15,922 nucleotides of DNA from Acidisphaera sp035272265 (GTDB lineage Bacteria; Pseudomonadota; Alphaproteobacteria; Acetobacterales; Acetobacteraceae), in the NCBI GenBank assembly GCA_035272265.1, contig DATEQV010000521.1, forward strand, positions 1 through 15,922, in the 5' to 3' direction. Shown here piece after piece: positions 13,141-15,922 of the stretch. The stretch's first letter is position 1, and the number at the start of each line of letters is the position of its first letter. The position numbers were made by a program, and so were the translations under genes. The notes under the pieces were generated by a model. The model saw only the letters and a program-made list of their open reading frames with translations. It did not search any database and was not told where the DNA came from.

Positions 13141-14126
13141 GCGGCGACCGCCGCGATCGCCTGCGCGACCGTCAGCCCGCGCAAGGACGGCGTATCCGAC
13201 GCGCGCCCGTCGCGCACGAGGTCGTAGCGTCCATCCGCGCCGACCAGCGTGACCCGCGCGGCACCGGCGTGCGCGCAGCCTTTCGTGCAGCCGGAGACGT
13301 GCACCGTGTAGGCGGGACGCATAGCGGCGATGCTGGCGGCGGCGTCCCGCGCGCGCACGCTGGCGGATGCGCAGGCGGGAGCGCCCGGACATGCGAAGAC
13401 GCGCAGGCGCGGATCATCGGGGTCGGCGATGAAGCCGGGCGTCGACGCCGCGTCACGGGCCGCCGGCCCGGTGATCGCGAAGGCGCGCCACGGGGTGGGG
13501 CGGATCGTGCCGGCCCCGATGCGATCCGCCAGGTTTGCGAGGTCGTCGGCGGTCACGGAGCCGAAGGGCAGGCCGAGCACGAACGCGCCCGCCTCGGCGC
13601 CGCCGTAGGCGTACCAGCCGACGGCCGACGCGCGAGACCGGGTGCGGTGGCCTCGCACCACGGTCCAGCGTCGGCCCGCGTAGCGCACCACGACGTCGCA
13701 TCCCGGGTCGCCGGTCGGCAGCACGCCGCCCGCGTCGACGGCGACGGCGAACTTCTTCGGCAGTGGCGACCACCCGAGCAAGGCGCGCTCGATCACATCG
13801 GACAGCGCCGCGGCCGACGGCGCAATGCCGGGATCGTCACCGGCCAAGGGCGGCCGCACGACCCGCGACGCGTCGGTGAAACCGACCGACGTGATGTCAC
13901 GTGCAAATCGATCGGCGGAGGCCGCAGTCAGGCCGCGCACCTGGATCGCCGCACGGCTGGTGAGCTGGAGCACGCCGTTGCCGTGGCGCAGGCTCGCCGT
14001 GGCGAGCGCGCGCGCCTGCTCGGCGGTCATCGCGCCGCCCAGCGGACTGACGCGCGACAGCAAACCGTCGCCGGTCGCCATCGGGCGTGCAAGCGAGGGA
14101 CACCATCCGCGCACGATCGCGTTCAT
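13137..14126 (-). CDS. cobG: Precorrin-3B synthase CobG (oxygen-dependent, Fe-S)
   Basis: CobG hydroxylates C20 of precorrin-3A using oxygen and forms the lactone needed for ring contraction; it marks the aerobic pathway. The 329-residue protein belongs to the nitrite/sulfite reductase-like family. The N-terminus has RGWCPSLARPMATGDGLLSRV, followed by a ferredoxin-like domain (LQLTSRAAIQVRGL). The C-terminal part has the [4Fe-4S] signature: ACPGAPAC with C246-x5-C252, then SGCTKGCAH with C280-x3-C284. All four ligands are present. It is clearly shorter than the well-studied Pseudomonas denitrificans protein (about 459 residues as I recall), with little sequence after the cluster domain. The ATG at 14124-14126 overlaps the cobN stop, and the stop overlaps the cobH start. 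Confidence 0.95.
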   Translation of the reverse strand: MNAIVRGWCPSLARPMATGDGLLSRVSPLGGAMTAEQARALATASLRHGNGVLQLTSRAAIQVRGLTAASADRFARDITSVGFTDASRVVRPPLAGDDPGIAPSAAALSDVIERALLGWSPLPKKFAVAVDAGGVLPTGDPGCDVVVRYAGRRWTVVRGHRTRSRASAVGWYAYGGAEAGAFVLGLPFGSVTADDLANLADRIGAGTIRPTPWRAFAITGPAARDAASTPGFIADPDDPRLRVFACPGAPACASASVRARDAAASIAAMRPAYTVHVSGCTKGCAHAGAARVTLVGADGRYDLVRDGRASDTPSLRGLTVAQAIAAVAA

Positions 14127-15922
14127 GCGTCGCCGGTTCCCCCCAGGTCGTTGCGCCGTGTATGCCAGAGGCCCCGGGCGCGCGCGTCCTCGAAGCGTGC
14201 CCACATCGCGGCGCGCGCATCCGGATTCGCCGTACACAGGAAGGCATCGGTGTCGGCGTCGCCGAGCGTCGCGCCGAACAGCAGCTCGAACTGCGCATCC
14301 AGGCGGATCGGCGTGGCGGCGGCGAAGGTGTACAGCGCGTCCAGCGTGCGCGAGATTTCGGCCGCGCCCCGCCTGCCGTGCCGCTTCATGCCGGCGATCC
14401 AGGCAGGATTCGCCGCGCGGCCCCGCACCACGCGGGCGAGGTCCTCGGCCAGCGTGCGCGCGCGCGGCGCGTCGGGGCGTGACGTGTCGAGACGATAGAG
14501 CGCAGGAGCGGCGCCGAGGCTCGCGGCAGCGGCCGCGAAGCCACCTTCGTGCGCGGCGTTCTCGCCATCGTCGAGCACGTCGGTCTCCGCGTGGTCCTGC
14601 GTGTGCACGAACGCATGGGCCTCGGCGACGCGGCTGGCGAACGACTCGGGCGCCGCCTTTCCCGCCAGATCGCGCCCGTAGGCGTGCGACGCCGCCGCGA
14701 GATACGCGGCCCCCAGCGCGTCGCGGTCGCGCCACGCGCCGCGCTCCACCAACGGCAGCAGGCCCGCGCCGTACGCGCCCGGCGCGGGACCGAACACCCG
14801 GGCGGGCGCGGTGCGTATCCCCTGCGAGGGCCCAACTCGCGCGGCCTCGGCGAGCGGGTTCAACGCGCCGTCCTCGAAGTCGCGCGCGGCGATAGCCCGC
14901 GCTGCCTGATCGAACAGCGCCACCTGCGCCTCGAACGCGTCGCGGAACAGGCCGGAGACGCGCAGCGTCACGTCCACGCGCGGACGATCGAGCAGTGCCA
15001 GCGGCAGGATCTCGACGCCCGACACCCGTGCGCTGTTGTCGTCCCACACCGGGCGCGCGCCCATCAGCACCAGCGCGAGTCCGAGGTCCTCGCCGCCGGT
15101 GCGCATCGTGGTGCTGCCCCACAGGTCCAGTACCAGTGCACGCGGCCAGTCGCCGTGATCCTGCACATGGCGGCGAAGCAGCTCGGCGGCGGCGCGCCCG
15201 GCCAGCGCCACGGCCTCCCGCGTGGGCACCGCGCGGGGATCGACCGAATACAGGTTGCGCCCGGTGGGCAGCACGTCAGGCCGCCCGCGCGACGGCGCGC
15301 CCGCGGGACCCGGTTCGACGAAGCGCGCGTCCAGCGCCGCCAGCAGGGCCGTGCGCTCCTCCGCGCCGCAGGTGCCGGCGCCGAAGACATGCAGCCCGTC
15401 GCGGATGCGCATGTCCTTGACGTCGCACAGGTATGCATCCAGCCGCGCGAGCGCCGCGTCGTCGTCGTCGCCCGGCGCCACGCCGCTTTCGGCGAGCACC
15501 CCGCTGTCGCGCGCCAGAGTCAGGATGTCGGCGCGCAGCAACGCCGCTCGCCGGCGATCGAGCCCGTCGGCGGCGGCATAGGCGTCAATCATCTGGTCGA
15601 GCGTCTGCGCGGCGCCGTGCGCGCCGGCGTCCCGCAGCGGCGGCGTGAGGTGGCCGATGGTCACCGCGCCCAGCCGCCGCTTGGCGGCCGCCGCCTCGCC
15701 CGGATTGTTGACGATAAACGGGTAGATCACCGGCACGCCGCCGAGCAGCGCCGACGGGAAGCAAGCGGCGGACAACGCAGCCGCCTTCCCTGGCAGCCAC
15801 TCCAGCGTGCCGTGCGCGCCGAGATGCACGATCACATGAACGTCCGCCACGTGCCGCAGCCACAGGTAGAAGCCGATATACTCGTGGCAGGGCGACAGGT
15901 CCGGATCGTGGTAGCCGGCCTT
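14123..15922 (-). CDS. cobN: Cobaltochelatase subunit CobN, C-terminal half (5' cut by window)
   Basis: CobN is the large subunit of the ATP-dependent chelatase that inserts cobalt into hydrogenobyrinate a,c-diamide, working with two AAA+ partners not in this window. The frame is open to the right edge, giving 599 C-terminal residues of a protein that is usually 1100-1300 long; the GTG at 15850 is internal. Family features are YHDPDLSPCHEYIGFYLWLR at the edge, HLGAHGTLEWLPGKAAALS (metal-chelatase H/E motif), VIYPFIVNNPGEAAAAKRR, IGHLTPPL and, near the end, GMKRHGRRGAAEISRTLD. In most CobN proteins I know the first motif reads PPH or similar where this has PCH, a small difference. Its stop overlaps the cobG start by 4 bp. 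Confidence 0.97.
   Translation of the reverse strand, partial: KAGYHDPDLSPCHEYIGFYLWLRHVADVHVIVHLGAHGTLEWLPGKAAALSAACFPSALLGGVPVIYPFIVNNPGEAAAAKRRLGAVTIGHLTPPLRDAGAHGAAQTLDQMIDAYAAADGLDRRRAALLRADILTLARDSGVLAESGVAPGDDDDAALARLDAYLCDVKDMRIRDGLHVFGAGTCGAEERTALLAALDARFVEPGPAGAPSRGRPDVLPTGRNLYSVDPRAVPTREAVALAGRAAAELLRRHVQDHGDWPRALVLDLWGSTTMRTGGEDLGLALVLMGARPVWDDNSARVSGVEILPLALLDRPRVDVTLRVSGLFRDAFEAQVALFDQAARAIAARDFEDGALNPLAEAARVGPSQGIRTAPARVFGPAPGAYGAGLLPLVERGAWRDRDALGAAYLAAASHAYGRDLAGKAAPESFASRVAEAHAFVHTQDHAETDVLDDGENAAHEGGFAAAAASLGAAPALYRLDTSRPDAPRARTLAEDLARVVRGRAANPAWIAGMKRHGRRGAAEISRTLDALYTFAAATPIRLDAQFELLFGATLGDADTDAFLCTANPDARAAMWARFEDARARGLWHTRRNDLGGTGDA

Overview
The window is very GC-rich with strong G/C bias at third codon positions. 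It looks like a chromosomal segment from an alphaproteobacterium. Sphingomonadales is my best guess, from the style of the genes and from the palindromic repeats whose translations read MAGLVPAIHD and SSRGAQRRD. That placement is inference; there is no rRNA or other marker here.

Layout. (1) Positions 2-1631, plus strand: the end of a phenylacetate catabolism operon, with paaD (5' end cut by the window) and paaE. (2) Positions 1650-2225, plus strand: an alpha-ribazole phosphatase-like gene (cobC) 18 bp behind paaE. It appears to carry a one-base frameshift near its 3' end. (3) Positions 2144-2872, minus strand: cobS. (4) Positions 2873-4521: an interruption holding several palindromic repeats and an unrecognised gene on the plus strand (start 3436), itself invaded by repeats and open far into antisense cobT. 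(5) Positions 4522-15922: a dense cobalamin cluster. It has three minus-strand blocks (cobB-cobT; cobL-cobE-cobM; cobN-cobG-cobH-cobI-cobJ) separated by two single plus-strand genes (cbiD and cobK). cobN is cut by the right edge.

Together the cob genes cover most of corrin ring synthesis by the oxygen-dependent (late cobalt insertion) route: CobI (C20 methylation), CobG (C20 hydroxylation for ring contraction), CobJ (C17), CobM (C11), a CbiD-type C1 methyltransferase in place of CobF, CobK (reduction), CobL (C5/C15 methylation and decarboxylation), CobH (methyl migration), CobB (a,c-amidation) and CobN (cobalt chelation). CobT, CobS and CobC belong to lower-ligand attachment. CobA, CobO, CobQ, CobD/CobC-type aminopropanol enzymes, CobP/CobU and the chelatase partners are not in the window. 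Here cobS and cobT mean cobalamin synthase and the dimethylbenzimidazole phosphoribosyltransferase, not the chelatase subunits that share those symbols.

The cob region is extremely compact. All seven same-strand junctions are 4-bp ATGA or GTGA overlaps, convergent genes overlap at their 3' ends, and the two divergent pairs have almost no spacer. I see no cobalamin riboswitch, tRNA, rRNA, CRISPR or transposase. The least conventional part is the 1.65-kb repeat-rich insertion between cobT and cobS with its unknown gene. I did not find evidence of a wholly new multi-gene system.
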